From Parcubacteria group bacterium (lineage in GTDB: Bacteria > Patescibacteriota > Minisyncoccia > UBA6257 > JACRHY01): DNA of 27,332 nucleotides. The notes under the pieces were generated by a model. It had not been told where the DNA came from. It was given only the letters and a program-made list of their open reading frames with translations, and searched no databases. Of the stretch, positions 1 through 8,453 are shown one piece after another (position 1 is the first letter of the stretch; the number at the start of each line of letters is the position of its first letter). Location of the stretch: positions 1 through 27,332 of the forward strand of contig JACRHY010000021.1 of the NCBI GenBank assembly GCA_016215765.1, in the 5' to 3' direction. The position numbers and the translations under genes were made by a program.

Positions 1-2
1 AG

Positions 3-809
3 CGTGAGAACGAGGAAGCGTTCACCAAGGATGATCTTATTTTACTTTACGAAATCAACGGAACTATCGAAGGCTTCGGATATCAAAAAGACCCGCGCAT
101 CGACGAGCTCCGACAGGGAAGAAATGCCGAGGAGGATATGCTGGTCATATTTGAATGCACAAGAGAACAAATCGCTCACGTGCCGAGTCAAATAAACGAA
201 AACACCAAAGCCTATGTCGGTCAGCTCGAGCCTGGCATATTCCAGAAACTGCCGGAAAATCTTGAACACATTTATACCTCGTTTCCCGATAAGAAAATTC
301 GCAGAGAAAACGTCGAGATAGGAGGCAAGTCCGCAGAGCAACTTATCTCTGAAATGGAAGCGGCCGGCGACAATATTTCCGACTACGCAAAATCAATGCT
401 CAAAAATAGAGAATTCGTGCCGGGTAAAAATCCGGAGGAAGCGACACTCATCAGACTTACCGTAGCCGATCTTGGATTCAAGAGCAGTGCCACGACCGAT
501 CAAATTTATGAGCGTGCCCAAATTCTCGGACTGGAACTGTGTCCGGCCGATACCGGTCCAAACTATCGTTTAAAGTATAGAAACCAACCTTTGAATGAAT
601 GGATTTACGTGGGCATGAAGCAAATCACCGCGTCTGGCGGCGACCCGCGCGTCTTCGAGCTGGCGCGCCGCGGCGTCGGTTTGTGGCTGCGCGACTTTTG
701 GGCGAGACCCGACGGCGAGTGGAGTCCGGGCTTCGAGTTCGTGTTCCGCCTGCCTGCCGGCGGGCAGGTCTCCGCAAGTCTGAATCTTAAAACCTTTGCC
801 TCTTTATAA
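3..809 (+). CDS. Hypothetical protein, 5'-truncated by the window edge
   Basis: The frame is open from base 3, and its first ATG (138) falls inside what reads as continuous coding sequence, so the gene almost certainly starts upstream. The visible part is about 268 residues, acidic and soluble, with no signal peptide or membrane segment. I do not recognise a catalytic motif. The C-terminal third (EWIYVGMK..., GGDPRVFELARRG, FEFVFRLP) looks like a compact beta-rich domain. The last codons, from 749, are encoded by a 20-bp palindromic repeat and the sequence after it, so the original C-terminus may have been replaced when the repeat arrived. A different gene (mnmA) follows 156 bp downstream. 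Function unknown. Confidence 0.7.
   Translation, partial: RENEEAFTKDDLILLYEINGTIEGFGYQKDPRIDELRQGRNAEEDMLVIFECTREQIAHVPSQINENTKAYVGQLEPGIFQKLPENLEHIYTSFPDKKIRRENVEIGGKSAEQLISEMEAAGDNISDYAKSMLKNREFVPGKNPEEATLIRLTVADLGFKSSATTDQIYERAQILGLELCPADTGPNYRLKYRNQPLNEWIYVGMKQITASGGDPRVFELARRGVGLWLRDFWARPDGEWSPGFEFVFRLPAGGQVSASLNLKTFASL
749..768. repeat. Palindromic repeat, copy 1 (CCTGCCTGCCGGCGGGCAGG)
   Basis: A 20-bp interrupted palindrome lies inside the 3' end of the first gene. A second copy with one substitution is at 14733-14752. The element can form a GC-rich hairpin. Here it is translated as part of the C-terminus. Confidence 0.7.
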
Positions 810-853
810 ATTTTGACCCTTTGACTCTTGGATTCTTTGATCCTTTTGCATTC

Positions 854-871
854 GCTTAGCTATCGCTAAGC
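854..871. repeat. Small hairpin in the intergenic region before mnmA
   Basis: GCTTAGC and GCTAAGC form a 7-bp perfect stem around a 4-base loop in the 156-bp gap between the first gene and mnmA. No T-run follows it, so it is not a convincing terminator. A T-run is present later, at 931-938. Role unknown. Confidence 0.45.
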
Positions 872-928
872 ACTCGCTGGCTTCGTTGAGGATGACGACG
901 TCCTCTTTGTTGAGTGCAAGGGCATGAT

Positions 929-956
929 TTGTTTTTTTCGGTGAGAAGAGTATAAA
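929..956 (+). promoter_or_regulatory. Putative mnmA promoter, near-leaderless
   Basis: TATAAA (951-956) ends 9 bases before the mnmA ATG, with a weak TTGTTT (929-934) 16 bp upstream. No Shine-Dalgarno is present, so the transcript would begin within a few bases of the start codon. Confidence 0.4.
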
Positions 957-965
957 ATTGACGCC

Positions 966-2087
966 ATGAAATCAAAAAACAGACAAAAGGTCTTCGTGGC
1001 GCTTTCGGGCGGCGTTGATTCAAGCGTCGCGGCCTTGTTATTGAAAAATCAGGGATATGATGTCGTCGGCGTTCATATGAGGTGTTACAATTTCAGCGGT
1101 TGCGGCGAAAGAGACGCTTGCGACGCCAAAAGAGCCGCCGATGCTCTGAAGATTCCGTTTTATGTTTTTGACTTTGAAAAAGAATATCGGAAAAAAGTCG
1201 TTGATTACATGATCGGCGGCTATCGTAAAGGAATTACGCCGAATCCCGACGTGATGTGCAATAAGGAAATTAAGTTCGGCTTGTTTTTAAAAAAGGCGCT
1301 CGAGATGGGGGCTGATTTTGTGGCTACAGGGCATTATGTGCGGCTCGCTTCTCGGCATATTTCTGACGGAACCGGCCATCCGCTCCGCGCGAAACATGCC
1401 GAGAAACTCGTTGATAGTTATTCTTTATTCATTGCCAAAGACGAAAACAAAGACCAAAGTTATTTTCTCTGGACTTTGACGCAAAAACAATTAAAGCATT
1501 GTCTGTTTCCCATCGGCGATTATTTGAAAAGCGAAGTGCGGCGGATGGCGCGCCGGGCCGGTTTGCCGACGGCGGATAAAAAGGATTCGCAGGGCGTTTG
1601 TTTTATCGGAAAAATAAGCTTGCCGGAATTTTTAAACTCCGAAATTCCCGCCCAAAAGGGGCCGATTTTGAATTTAAAAGGCGAAAAAATAGGGGAGCAC
1701 GACGGCGTTTATCCTTTTACCGTCGGTCAGCGGCATGGAATAAAAATTTCCGCGAAAAAACCGCTTTATGTCGTTCGTAAAAACATCAAGGCCAATACTC
1801 TGGTGGTGGCGGAAGGGAGCGATAATCCGGCGCTTTATAAAAATGAAATTAACGTTACCAGCGTCAATTTCATCGGCCGGCGACCGAAAATTAACGCCAA
1901 ACTGCCGGTTTTGATCCGGGTGAGATACAGACAGCCGCCGGTAAAAGCCGTCTTGTCGTGCCGCCGGTCACCGATCGCCGGATGTAAATTGATTTTTGAT
2001 AAACCGCAAAAATTCATCGCGGCCGGCCAGTCGGCGGTGTTTTACGCCAAGAACGGAGAATTGCTCGGCGGCGGCATCATTGCTTAG
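966..2087 (+). CDS. mnmA: tRNA-specific 2-thiouridylase MnmA
   Basis: MnmA activates U34 of tRNA-Lys, -Glu and -Gln with ATP and transfers sulfur to make 2-thiouridine. The 373-residue protein has the usual family length. The PP-loop is SGGVDSS (residues 14-20). The first catalytic cysteine is in NPDVMCN (Cys98) and the second in SQGVCFIG (Cys212), so the disulfide/persulfide pair is intact. TGHYVRL and FTVGQRHG are further family signatures. The C-terminal beta-barrel begins near residue 250 (YVVRKNIKANTLVV). The start was chosen because the N-terminus aligns with the family and a -10-like box lies 9 bases upstream. It converges on thrS with only 10 bp between the stop codons. Confidence 0.95.
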   Translation: MKSKNRQKVFVALSGGVDSSVAALLLKNQGYDVVGVHMRCYNFSGCGERDACDAKRAADALKIPFYVFDFEKEYRKKVVDYMIGGYRKGITPNPDVMCNKEIKFGLFLKKALEMGADFVATGHYVRLASRHISDGTGHPLRAKHAEKLVDSYSLFIAKDENKDQSYFLWTLTQKQLKHCLFPIGDYLKSEVRRMARRAGLPTADKKDSQGVCFIGKISLPEFLNSEIPAQKGPILNLKGEKIGEHDGVYPFTVGQRHGIKISAKKPLYVVRKNIKANTLVVAEGSDNPALYKNEINVTSVNFIGRRPKINAKLPVLIRVRYRQPPVKAVLSCRRSPIAGCKLIFDKPQKFIAAGQSAVFYAKNGELLGGGIIA

Positions 2088-2097
2088 GAGAGCAAGA

Positions 2098-2484
2098 TTA
2101 TTTTTTCTTTTCTATTTCTTCGGCGATTTGCCTTACGAATTTTTCAAGTTTAACGGAGCCGATGTCGCCTTTTTCGCGCTTTCTGACGGCGACGTTTTTT
2201 GATTTCATTTCTTTGTCGCCGACGATGAGAAGATAGGGAATTTTCCGGATTTCTCCGTCGCGGATTTTTTTGCCAACGCTTTCGTTTTCGTTTCGCAATT
2301 CGGCGCGGATTCCGTTTTCGTTCAAAACGTCAAAAACTCCTTTGGCGTATTTTAAATGATTTTTTCCGATGGGCAACACCTGAACTTGAACGGGCGCGAG
2401 CCAGAGCGGCAGGTTGCCGGAAAAATGTTCCAAAAGAAGGCCGATAAAGCGCTCAAACGATCCGATGGAAGAGCGGTGGATCAT
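2098..2484 (-). CDS. thrS: Threonyl-tRNA synthetase, C-terminal part (motif 3 and anticodon-binding domain)
   Basis: This 128-residue frame starts MIHRSSIGSFERFIG, which is normally internal in ThrRS. It carries motif 3 (the ERFIG arginine binds ATP) and the histidine that is the third zinc ligand in E. coli ThrRS (His511). It continues into the anticodon-binding fold (LPLWLAPVQVQVLPIG...). Its ATG shares one base with the TAA of the upstream frame (TAATG). A one-base change in the AAAAGCAAAACC run just before (forward about 2490-2501) would fuse both parts into one ordinary ThrRS. A natural split would leave two zinc ligands in one chain and the third in the other. I therefore favour a frameshift (real mutation, recoding or sequencing error) over a designed split. 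Confidence 0.85.
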   Translation of the reverse strand: MIHRSSIGSFERFIGLLLEHFSGNLPLWLAPVQVQVLPIGKNHLKYAKGVFDVLNENGIRAELRNENESVGKKIRDGEIRKIPYLLIVGDKEMKSKNVAVRKREKGDIGSVKLEKFVRQIAEEIEKKK

Positions 2485-3827
2485 TACCGGTTTTGCTTTT
2501 CTCCTTTTTCGTCAATGAAATACAAATCAAAACGTTGAGGCATTTGAAAATCAAGCTGAATCGTGGCGAGCGTCCATTCGCGATTGAGAGAGTCGGAGAC
2601 GTTGACGTCTATTTTGGGGCCGTAAAACGCGCCGTCGCCTTCGTTTATTTTGTACTCCAGCCGGTTTTTTTTCAGCGCTTCCCGAAGAGCCGCCTCCGCC
2701 GTTTCCCATAATTTAGGATCGCCCATCGCTTTTTCCGGCTTGGTGGAGAGAAAAAAATTAGTTTTCAACCCGAATGTTTTGTGTATTTTCTTGATGAGCG
2801 ACAAAACGCCGCTGATTTCTTTTTGAATTTGATCTTCGCGGCAGTAGATATGGGCGTCGTCTTGCGTGAAGCCGTAGACGCGGAATAATCCCGTCAAGGT
2901 GCCGGAGCGTTCGCGGCGGTGAAGCAGGCCGAATTCCGACAGCCGGACGGGGAGATCTTTGTAACTGCGGAGCTTGCCGGAGAAAATAAACGTTGATTCC
3001 GGACAGTTCATCGCCTTAAGATCAAATTTTTCGCTTTCCACCGTCAATTCAAAAAGATTTTCCTTGTAGTGCGAAAGATGCCCGGATGTCTCGTAGAGTT
3101 TTTCCTTAACCAAAACCGGCGTTGAGGTTTCCTGATAGCCGGCTTCTCGTTGAAGCGCCCCGATGAATTTTTTAAGCTCGTTTACTATCGTCATTCCGTT
3201 TTGATGCCAAAAAGGAGCGCCCGGCGCGATATCGTGGAAGGAAAACAAATCCAGTTTTTCCCCCAACCGGCGGTGGTCGCGTTTTTCAATTTCTTTCTGC
3301 AGTTCAAGATAATCGTCCAGCTCTTTTTTGGAAGCGAAAGCGAGGCCGTAGATTCTCGTCAGCATCGGATTTTTTTCACTCCCGCGCCAGTAAGCGCCGG
3401 CGGTTTTCGCCAGCTTAAAGGCCTCGGGATTTATTTCGGCGGTCGTTTTGACGTGCGGCCCTTTGCAAAGGTCGGCAAACCGTCCGCTTTCGTAAATGGA
3501 GATCGGCTCGTTGGCGGCGGCGATTTCTTTGATCAGTTCCAGTTTGAACGGCTGGTTTTGGAAAACGCGCGCGCTTTCGTCCGCGGAAATTTCCTTTTTC
3601 TTGAAAGCGAAGCCGCTTTTTACGAGTTGCTTCATTGTTTTCTCCAGTCCGGGCAATTCCTCGTTTTTTAGCGGTTCGGGAAGGAGAAAGTCGTAATAAA
3701 AACCGTTCTCAATGACGGGGCCGATGCCGAGTTTAGCGTCGGGAAATTTTTTCAAAACCGCCATTGCCAGAAGATGGGCGAGAGAATGGCGGGCGTCGTT
3801 GATTTTTTCCTGTTTTTTTTCTTTCAT
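2484..3827 (-). CDS. thrS: Threonyl-tRNA synthetase, editing and catalytic part (frameshifted, no TGS domain)
   Basis: This part charges tRNA-Thr. The 447 residues begin directly at the editing domain: H14/H18 (HSLAHLL) and C121/H125 (CKGPH) are the editing-site HxxxH and CxxxH pairs. The usual N-terminal TGS domain is absent. The class II core follows: MNCPEST supplies the zinc Cys275, motif 2 is RRERSGTL, and FTQDDAHIY supplies zinc His326. The frame ends at DEKGEKQNR-stop, just short of motif 3, which continues in the overlapping frame 2098-2484. The start has no Shine-Dalgarno, but GATAAT lies 5 bases upstream. Combined length with the C-terminal frame is about 575 residues, normal for a TGS-less enzyme. 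Confidence 0.9.
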   Translation of the reverse strand: MKEKKQEKINDARHSLAHLLAMAVLKKFPDAKLGIGPVIENGFYYDFLLPEPLKNEELPGLEKTMKQLVKSGFAFKKKEISADESARVFQNQPFKLELIKEIAAANEPISIYESGRFADLCKGPHVKTTAEINPEAFKLAKTAGAYWRGSEKNPMLTRIYGLAFASKKELDDYLELQKEIEKRDHRRLGEKLDLFSFHDIAPGAPFWHQNGMTIVNELKKFIGALQREAGYQETSTPVLVKEKLYETSGHLSHYKENLFELTVESEKFDLKAMNCPESTFIFSGKLRSYKDLPVRLSEFGLLHRRERSGTLTGLFRVYGFTQDDAHIYCREDQIQKEISGVLSLIKKIHKTFGLKTNFFLSTKPEKAMGDPKLWETAEAALREALKKNRLEYKINEGDGAFYGPKIDVNVSDSLNREWTLATIQLDFQMPQRFDLYFIDEKGEKQNR

Positions 3828-3845
3828 GGAGAATTATCGGAAAAT

Positions 3846-4193
3846 TTAATGGTCCATTTTTGAGAGCGGTCGGTCTCCGTCCGCGAGGAAATTTTCCTGT
3901 TTATTGATGAATTTTTTCAGCTGTTCGCTTAAAAGCTCTTGATTTTGAGCCAGCGATTTTATTAAATCAAGCTCTTTTTCGCCGCCGCGCACCTGGTCAA
4001 GGTATTCCGCTAATTTGCCGATGAGTTCGGCGTTTTGATAATAAATCAGTTGGCCGTCCGGACTTCTTAGTTCCGCTTCAAAAACGTGGCCGTTTTTTTC
4101 CCGAAAAGTGATGAGGCCGCGCAAAGTTCCTTCCGCGATAATCATTTCGCCGGCGGTTTGATAGCTTTTTATTTTTTCCTGATTGCCTTCCAT
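3846..4193 (-). CDS. Hypothetical protein between dnaE and thrS
   Basis: A 115-residue charged, soluble protein that I do not recognise. It starts 17 bases after the dnaE stop and ends 18 bases before the thrS start, on the same strand, which suggests a dnaE-orf-thrS transcription unit. The N-terminal half (about 20-60) looks beta-rich (AEGTLRGLITFREK, GHVFEAELRSPDGQLIYYQ). The C-terminal half (about 65-105) is predicted helical with a leucine-rich stretch (LIKSLAQNQELLSEQLKKF), possibly a short coiled coil. No Shine-Dalgarno is visible. The tight packing and normal codon use support a real gene. Confidence 0.65.
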   Translation of the reverse strand: MEGNQEKIKSYQTAGEMIIAEGTLRGLITFREKNGHVFEAELRSPDGQLIYYQNAELIGKLAEYLDQVRGGEKELDLIKSLAQNQELLSEQLKKFINKQENFLADGDRPLSKMDH

Positions 4194-4210
4194 TGATGGG
4201 TTAAGTTATT

Positions 4211-7200
4211 TTATCCGCCGATTGCGGTTGCCTCCCTGCAAATAATTTTCGTTTCGCCGTCGCGCAGCGACACCCCTCCTTTTATCATTAAAACGCTGTT
4301 TTCTTGCCAAACGTCGGGATTTTTCGCCAGCGTATCGGAAAAAACGATTATCTCCATCGTTCCGCTCAAGTCCTCAATGCCGGCGAAAATCATCGGTTGG
4401 CCGAGTTTGGTGGTGATGCGCTTTATCCGCGACACGATTCCGGCGATGCTGATTACGGCCCTTGCCGGAATCTCCGCGCCTTTCGCCGCGATTTCTTTTA
4501 TTGATTGTACTTTATTTTCGGCCAGTTTGTTAAGATGGGCGTTGAGCGGGTGATCGGAGATGTAAAGTCCGAGCAATTCTTTTTCCCAGCCGAGTTTTTC
4601 CTGCGTTGACGCCGGCGGCGCCGCTTTCAGGCGGAACACCAGCGCGGAGAGGGAGCCGGCAAAAAGGGAATTTTGGGAACTGGCGCGCGCTTTTTTGCCG
4701 TCGGAGACGAATTTCAGGATATCGTCAATGTTTTTCAGCACGGCGTTTCTTTCGGCGCCCAGCGATTCAAGCGCTCCGCTTTTCGCCAAACTCTCAAGCG
4801 ATTTTTTATTAAGGTCTTTGTGCTGAACGCGGCTTAAAAAATCCCCCAAATCGGCGAAAGGCCCGCCGCGGCGACGCTCCTCTATGATCGCCTCCACGAT
4901 GTTCGCTCCGACATTTTTTATCGCTAAAAGCCCGAAGCGGACACTTGTTCCTTCGGGAGCGAAAAGCGTTGAGCTGGCGTTGATATCCGGGGGGAGAACG
5001 CTGATATCCATTTTTTTCGCTTCGGAAACGAGAACGGAAATCCGCTCAACGTCGCCCGATTCGGCGTTAAACAGGGCGGTCATAAATTCAACCGGAAAAT
5101 ACGCCTTTAAGTAGGCGGTTTGGTATCCGATTAAGGCGTAGCAGGCGGCGTGGCTTCGGTTGAAACCGTAACGCGCGAATGGCGGAAAGAGTTCCCAGAT
5201 CTGCGCCGCCGTTCTTTTGTCTATGCCGTTTTGAATCATTCCTGAAATAAGCTTTTCCTGCTGTTTGTCCAACAAGGATTTGATCTTTTTTCCGATGGCT
5301 TTGCGCAAAGTGTCGGCTTCGGCGAGGGTGAATCCGGCCAGGTCTCTGGCGATTTGCATCATTTGTTCCTGATAAACGCCGATGCCGTAAGTGTTTTTGA
5401 GAATCGGTTCCAGTTTGGGATGAAGATAGGAGATTCGCTCGCGGCCGTGCTTGCGGTTGACGTAAATGGGAATAAGCTCCATCGGACCGGGGCGGTAAAG
5501 CGCGACCATGGCGATAATGTCTTCAAGTTCCGTCGGACGTATTTCTTTGAGGTAGCGTCTCATCCCGGACGATTCCAGCTGAAAAACTCCGGTGGTGTCG
5601 CCGCGTTGGAGAAGTTCAAAGGTTTTTTTGTCGTCAAGGGGAAGGGCGGCGATATCTATCCGGGCGTCGGCAAACTCTTTCGCCAATCGCACCGTTTCTT
5701 CAATGATGGTGAGGTTCTTGAGTCCCAGAAAATCCATTTTCAAAAGGCCGAGATCTTCCACGCTGTGCATTTCCAGCTGGGTGATGACGGAATTTTCGTC
5801 CTGCGGGGAACGCTGAAGGGGGAGGTGTTCAATGAGCGGTTTTTTGGAAATAACGACTCCGCAGGCGTGCGTGGAAGCGTGGCGCGCCACTCCTTCCAGT
5901 TTTTTGGCGGCATCTATGACTTTTTTGGCGTCGGGGTCGTTTTTATACAGGTCGCCGAGTTCGGAAACGGCGGAAACGGCGTCGCTTAATCCGGAATTGA
6001 ACGGGATGAGTTTCGCGATTTTATCGCAGAAGCCGTAACTCAAACCGAGCGCCCGGCCGGCGTCGCGGATGGCGGCGCGGGCGGCCATCGTCCCGAAAGT
6101 GATAATCTGAGCGACGTTGCTTTCCCCGTATTTTTGTTTGACGTAAGCCAGCACTTCGTCGCGGCGGGTGTCGGCAAAATCAATGTCAATATCGGGCATC
6201 TGGATGCGGTCGGGATTGAGAAATCGTTCAAAAAGCAGGTTATATTTCAGCGGGTCAATGTCGGTGATGCCGAGAACGTAGGAAACCAAACTGCCGGCGG
6301 CCGAGCCGCGTCCGGGACCGACGACGATTCCGCGATCTTTCGCCCACTTAATGAGATCGGCGACAATGAGAAAATATTCGGCGAAGCCGGTTTTTTCAAT
6401 CACTCCCAATTCGTACTCAAACCGCTCAAGGACTTTTTGGTCATCGGGGGCGTATCGTTGGGACAGGCGTTCAAGGGCGAGCTCTCTAAGGTGAATGTCC
6501 GGAAAAACGCCCTCGGGAAGGGGATAGGACGGCAACTGCGTTTCGTTCAGTTTTAATTCAAGATTGCAGCGGTCGGCGATGGCGGAGGTGTTGCTTACCG
6601 CTTCGGGAACATCGCGGAAAAATTCCGCCATCTGTTCGGGAGAGGTCATTGAAAAATCGTCGCCTCTTAAAGACAGGCGGTCGTCGTCGGTTACTTTATT
6701 GCCCGTTTGGACGGCCAGCAGAATGTCGTGGTATTCGGCGTCTTCCGGTTTGAGATAGTGGATGTCTTGAGTGGCGACGAGAGGGATGCTTGTTTCGCGT
6801 GACAGCCGGATGAGCGACTCGCGGGCTTTTTGGGAGTCGGGGACGTTCGGGTGATGGCCGATTTCCAGAAAAAAATTGCCCTCGCGGAATATTTCTTCGT
6901 ATTCCCGCGCCGCTTTTTTCGCTTCTTCGTATCGGTCGGCAACGAGCAGTTTGGCGATTTCTCCGGAAACGCAGCCGGAAAGAGCGATAAGCCCTTCGTG
7001 ATGCCGGCGCAGAAGCTCTTTGTCCACTCGCGGCTTGTAGTAGTAGCCGTCAAGGTGCGCTTTCGTGATAAGCCGCACCAGATTTTTCCAGCCGGTTTCG
7101 TTTTCGCAGAGAAGGATTAAGTGGTATCTTTTGTCGTCTATTTTGGGACGCTTGTTTTCGTGGCCGTGAGGGGCGATGTACGTTTCCACTCCCAGAATCG

Positions 7201-7381
7201 GCTTGATTCCGCCCTCCCGGGCTTTTTTATAGAATTCTATCGCGCCGTAAAGAGCGCCGTGATCGGTCAGGGCGAGGGAGCTCATTCCCAGTTCCTTGGC
7301 GCGGGCGACGAGTTCGTCTATTTTGGCGAGGCCGTCAAGAAGCGAGTAGTGGGAGTGGGTATGCAGATGGGCGAATTTCAT
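4211..7381 (-). CDS. dnaE: DNA polymerase III alpha subunit DnaE
   Basis: The replicative DNA polymerase catalytic subunit. The 1056-residue length is close to the usual DnaE (about 1100-1160). The N-terminal PHP domain (about 1-210) has HLHTHSHYS, TDHG and later histidine/aspartate ligands, so metal binding looks intact. The palm has PDIDIDF, with Asp399 and Asp401 aligning to E. coli D401/D403, and the third aspartate in KMDFLGL (Asp550). GPGRGSAAGS (355-364) is the DnaE fingers/palm signature. A helix-hairpin-helix region (about 790-860) and a C-terminal OB fold (about 950-1050, IAGIVSRIKRITTK) follow. No DnaQ-like exonuclease domain is fused. It is divergent from the small gene at 7456, and the two promoters overlap face to face. 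Confidence 0.96.
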   Translation of the reverse strand: MKFAHLHTHSHYSLLDGLAKIDELVARAKELGMSSLALTDHGALYGAIEFYKKAREGGIKPILGVETYIAPHGHENKRPKIDDKRYHLILLCENETGWKNLVRLITKAHLDGYYYKPRVDKELLRRHHEGLIALSGCVSGEIAKLLVADRYEEAKKAAREYEEIFREGNFFLEIGHHPNVPDSQKARESLIRLSRETSIPLVATQDIHYLKPEDAEYHDILLAVQTGNKVTDDDRLSLRGDDFSMTSPEQMAEFFRDVPEAVSNTSAIADRCNLELKLNETQLPSYPLPEGVFPDIHLRELALERLSQRYAPDDQKVLERFEYELGVIEKTGFAEYFLIVADLIKWAKDRGIVVGPGRGSAAGSLVSYVLGITDIDPLKYNLLFERFLNPDRIQMPDIDIDFADTRRDEVLAYVKQKYGESNVAQIITFGTMAARAAIRDAGRALGLSYGFCDKIAKLIPFNSGLSDAVSAVSELGDLYKNDPDAKKVIDAAKKLEGVARHASTHACGVVISKKPLIEHLPLQRSPQDENSVITQLEMHSVEDLGLLKMDFLGLKNLTIIEETVRLAKEFADARIDIAALPLDDKKTFELLQRGDTTGVFQLESSGMRRYLKEIRPTELEDIIAMVALYRPGPMELIPIYVNRKHGRERISYLHPKLEPILKNTYGIGVYQEQMMQIARDLAGFTLAEADTLRKAIGKKIKSLLDKQQEKLISGMIQNGIDKRTAAQIWELFPPFARYGFNRSHAACYALIGYQTAYLKAYFPVEFMTALFNAESGDVERISVLVSEAKKMDISVLPPDINASSTLFAPEGTSVRFGLLAIKNVGANIVEAIIEERRRGGPFADLGDFLSRVQHKDLNKKSLESLAKSGALESLGAERNAVLKNIDDILKFVSDGKKARASSQNSLFAGSLSALVFRLKAAPPASTQEKLGWEKELLGLYISDHPLNAHLNKLAENKVQSIKEIAAKGAEIPARAVISIAGIVSRIKRITTKLGQPMIFAGIEDLSGTMEIIVFSDTLAKNPDVWQENSVLMIKGGVSLRDGETKIICREATAIGG

Positions 7382-7390
7382 AAAAAACGT

Positions 7391-7420
7391 TTGACTTTGC
7401 CTACTATGATAATGTATATT
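7391..7420 (+). promoter_or_regulatory. Putative promoter of the small gene at 7456
   Basis: TTGACT (7391-7396) and TATATT (7415-7420) are 18 bp apart on the plus strand. This site interleaves with the dnaE promoter so that the two polymerases would face each other. Confidence 0.45.
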
Positions 7421-7433
7421 TTTTTTTAGTCAA
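7406..7433 (-). promoter_or_regulatory. Putative dnaE promoter
   Basis: On the minus strand, TTGACT (forward 7428-7433) is followed after 16 bp by TATCAT (forward 7406-7411). The spacer is extremely A/T-rich. It overlaps the opposing promoter of the gene at 7456. Confidence 0.5.
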
Positions 7434-7455
7434 AACCCCAACAAGGAGGAAGGCG

Positions 7456-7743
7456 ATGAGAATGGGAAATCTGATTGAAATGGCGATCAGGGGGTTGAGC
7501 GACCGGGAATACAGGGATCATCGCGAGCATTTATCGCGAGATCTCCAAAAGCTGGACGCGCTCCACGAGATGCTCGCGGCGAATTTTACGGATGACGGCG
7601 AGCGTCGGAGGTCTCTCTACGCCGATTTTGACAAACACTTCTATCTCGCTCTGGACGACTTTGTCCTGCGCGTCACGCATCTGCGCAATGCTTTCAAGAG
7701 CGATCTGACGTTGCTTCAAAGTCAGCGTCAGCGGAATCGGTAA
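7456..7743 (+). CDS. Hypothetical small charged protein
   Basis: A 95-residue protein, rich in Arg, Asp, Glu and His, predicted almost all-helical and without membrane segments. I do not recognise it. It is well supported as a gene. A perfect Shine-Dalgarno AAGGAGG (7443-7449) lies 6 bases before the ATG, which is rare among backbone genes here. A promoter is visible upstream, and a strong intrinsic terminator lies 22 bases after the stop. It therefore forms its own short transcript. It could be a small RNA- or protein-binding factor, but nothing in the sequence decides this. Confidence 0.7.
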   Translation: MRMGNLIEMAIRGLSDREYRDHREHLSRDLQKLDALHEMLAANFTDDGERRRSLYADFDKHFYLALDDFVLRVTHLRNAFKSDLTLLQSQRQRNR

Positions 7744-7764
7744 GCGGTTTGGCGGTTTCATTAC

Positions 7765-7790
7765 CCGGCGCTTCAGGCGCCGGTTTTTTT
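7765..7790 (+). terminator. Intrinsic terminator after the small gene
   Basis: CCGGCGC and GCGCCGG form a 7-bp GC stem around a 5-base loop (7765-7783), followed directly by T7 (7784-7790). Confidence 0.88.
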
Positions 7791-7791
7791 A

Positions 7792-7800
7792 TGCGATAAT
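7792..7800 (+). promoter_or_regulatory. Extended -10 of rnhB, leaderless start
   Basis: TGCGATAAT is an extended -10 box ending 7 bases before the ATG at 7808. A -35 would fall in the terminator stem and is poor. The layout predicts a leaderless rnhB mRNA and favours 7808 over the ATG at 7799, which overlaps the box. Confidence 0.45.
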
Positions 7801-7807
7801 GGCCGCT

Positions 7808-8443
7808 ATGGCGGAAAAGTATATTATCGGCATTGACGAAGTCGGTCGCGGCGCTTTAGCGGGGCCGGTAGCGGTCGCGGCCGTTTTGCTGCCCTCGGGA
7901 TTCGGACGCGAAATCGCCAAAGCCGGTCTGCCAATGAGAGATTCCAAAAAATTATCCCCGAAACAACGGGAGAACTGGTTTCGTTTTATAAAAAATCATC
8001 CGAAAATTTTTTACGCGGTCGCGAGCGTTTCGCCGAAAATTATTGACGAAATAAACATTTCTCAGGCCGCTAATTTAGCCGCCACCCGCGCTTTTCATCG
8101 GCTAATTGCGAATCGCAAAGCGCAAAGCAAGCATTATAAGGTTTTTCTTGACGGCGGTTTGTATTTGCAAAAAATTCCATATTCCAAATTTCATATTCTA
8201 AATTCTATTATCAAGGGCGACGAAAAAATTCCGGCGATTTCTCTGGCTTCCGTTGTCGCCAAGGTGACGCGCGACAAAAAAATGAAAAAACTTCACGAAA
8301 AATATCCCCGCTATGATTTTATGAACAACGTCGGCTACGGAACGGAAGGACACATTAAAGCGATTAAAAAATGCGGGCATTCCGCCGTTCACCGTCGCAG
8401 TTTCCGGATTCATTCGTTTGCTGAAGGGAAGTTTTCGGAATAA
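7808..8443 (+). CDS. rnhB: Ribonuclease HII
   Basis: RNase HII removes ribonucleotides and RNA primers from RNA-DNA hybrids. The 211-residue protein opens with GIDEVGRGALAGP, giving the catalytic Asp10 and Glu11. DSKKLSPKQRE, the third acidic site in FLDGG, and LASVVAKVTRD with the last aspartate follow in the family order. NVGYGTEGHIKAI and HRRSFRI close the domain. An ATG nine bases upstream is in frame, but it overlaps the likely -10 box. rnhB heads a tight plus-strand group with cobO, comEC and the MBL gene (gaps of 10 and 15 bases, then an overlap). Confidence 0.95.
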   Translation: MAEKYIIGIDEVGRGALAGPVAVAAVLLPSGFGREIAKAGLPMRDSKKLSPKQRENWFRFIKNHPKIFYAVASVSPKIIDEINISQAANLAATRAFHRLIANRKAQSKHYKVFLDGGLYLQKIPYSKFHILNSIIKGDEKIPAISLASVVAKVTRDKKMKKLHEKYPRYDFMNNVGYGTEGHIKAIKKCGHSAVHRRSFRIHSFAEGKFSE

Positions 8444-8453
8444 AATCAGTTCC

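Noticed and set aside
3150..3671. 173-codon frame opposite thrS
   Set aside because: Shadow of the ThrRS editing and catalytic domains.
5354..5989. 211-codon frame opposite dnaE
   Set aside because: It lies wholly antisense to a well-conserved polymerase, has no ribosome site and no recognisable sequence; high GC at third positions creates such mirror frames.
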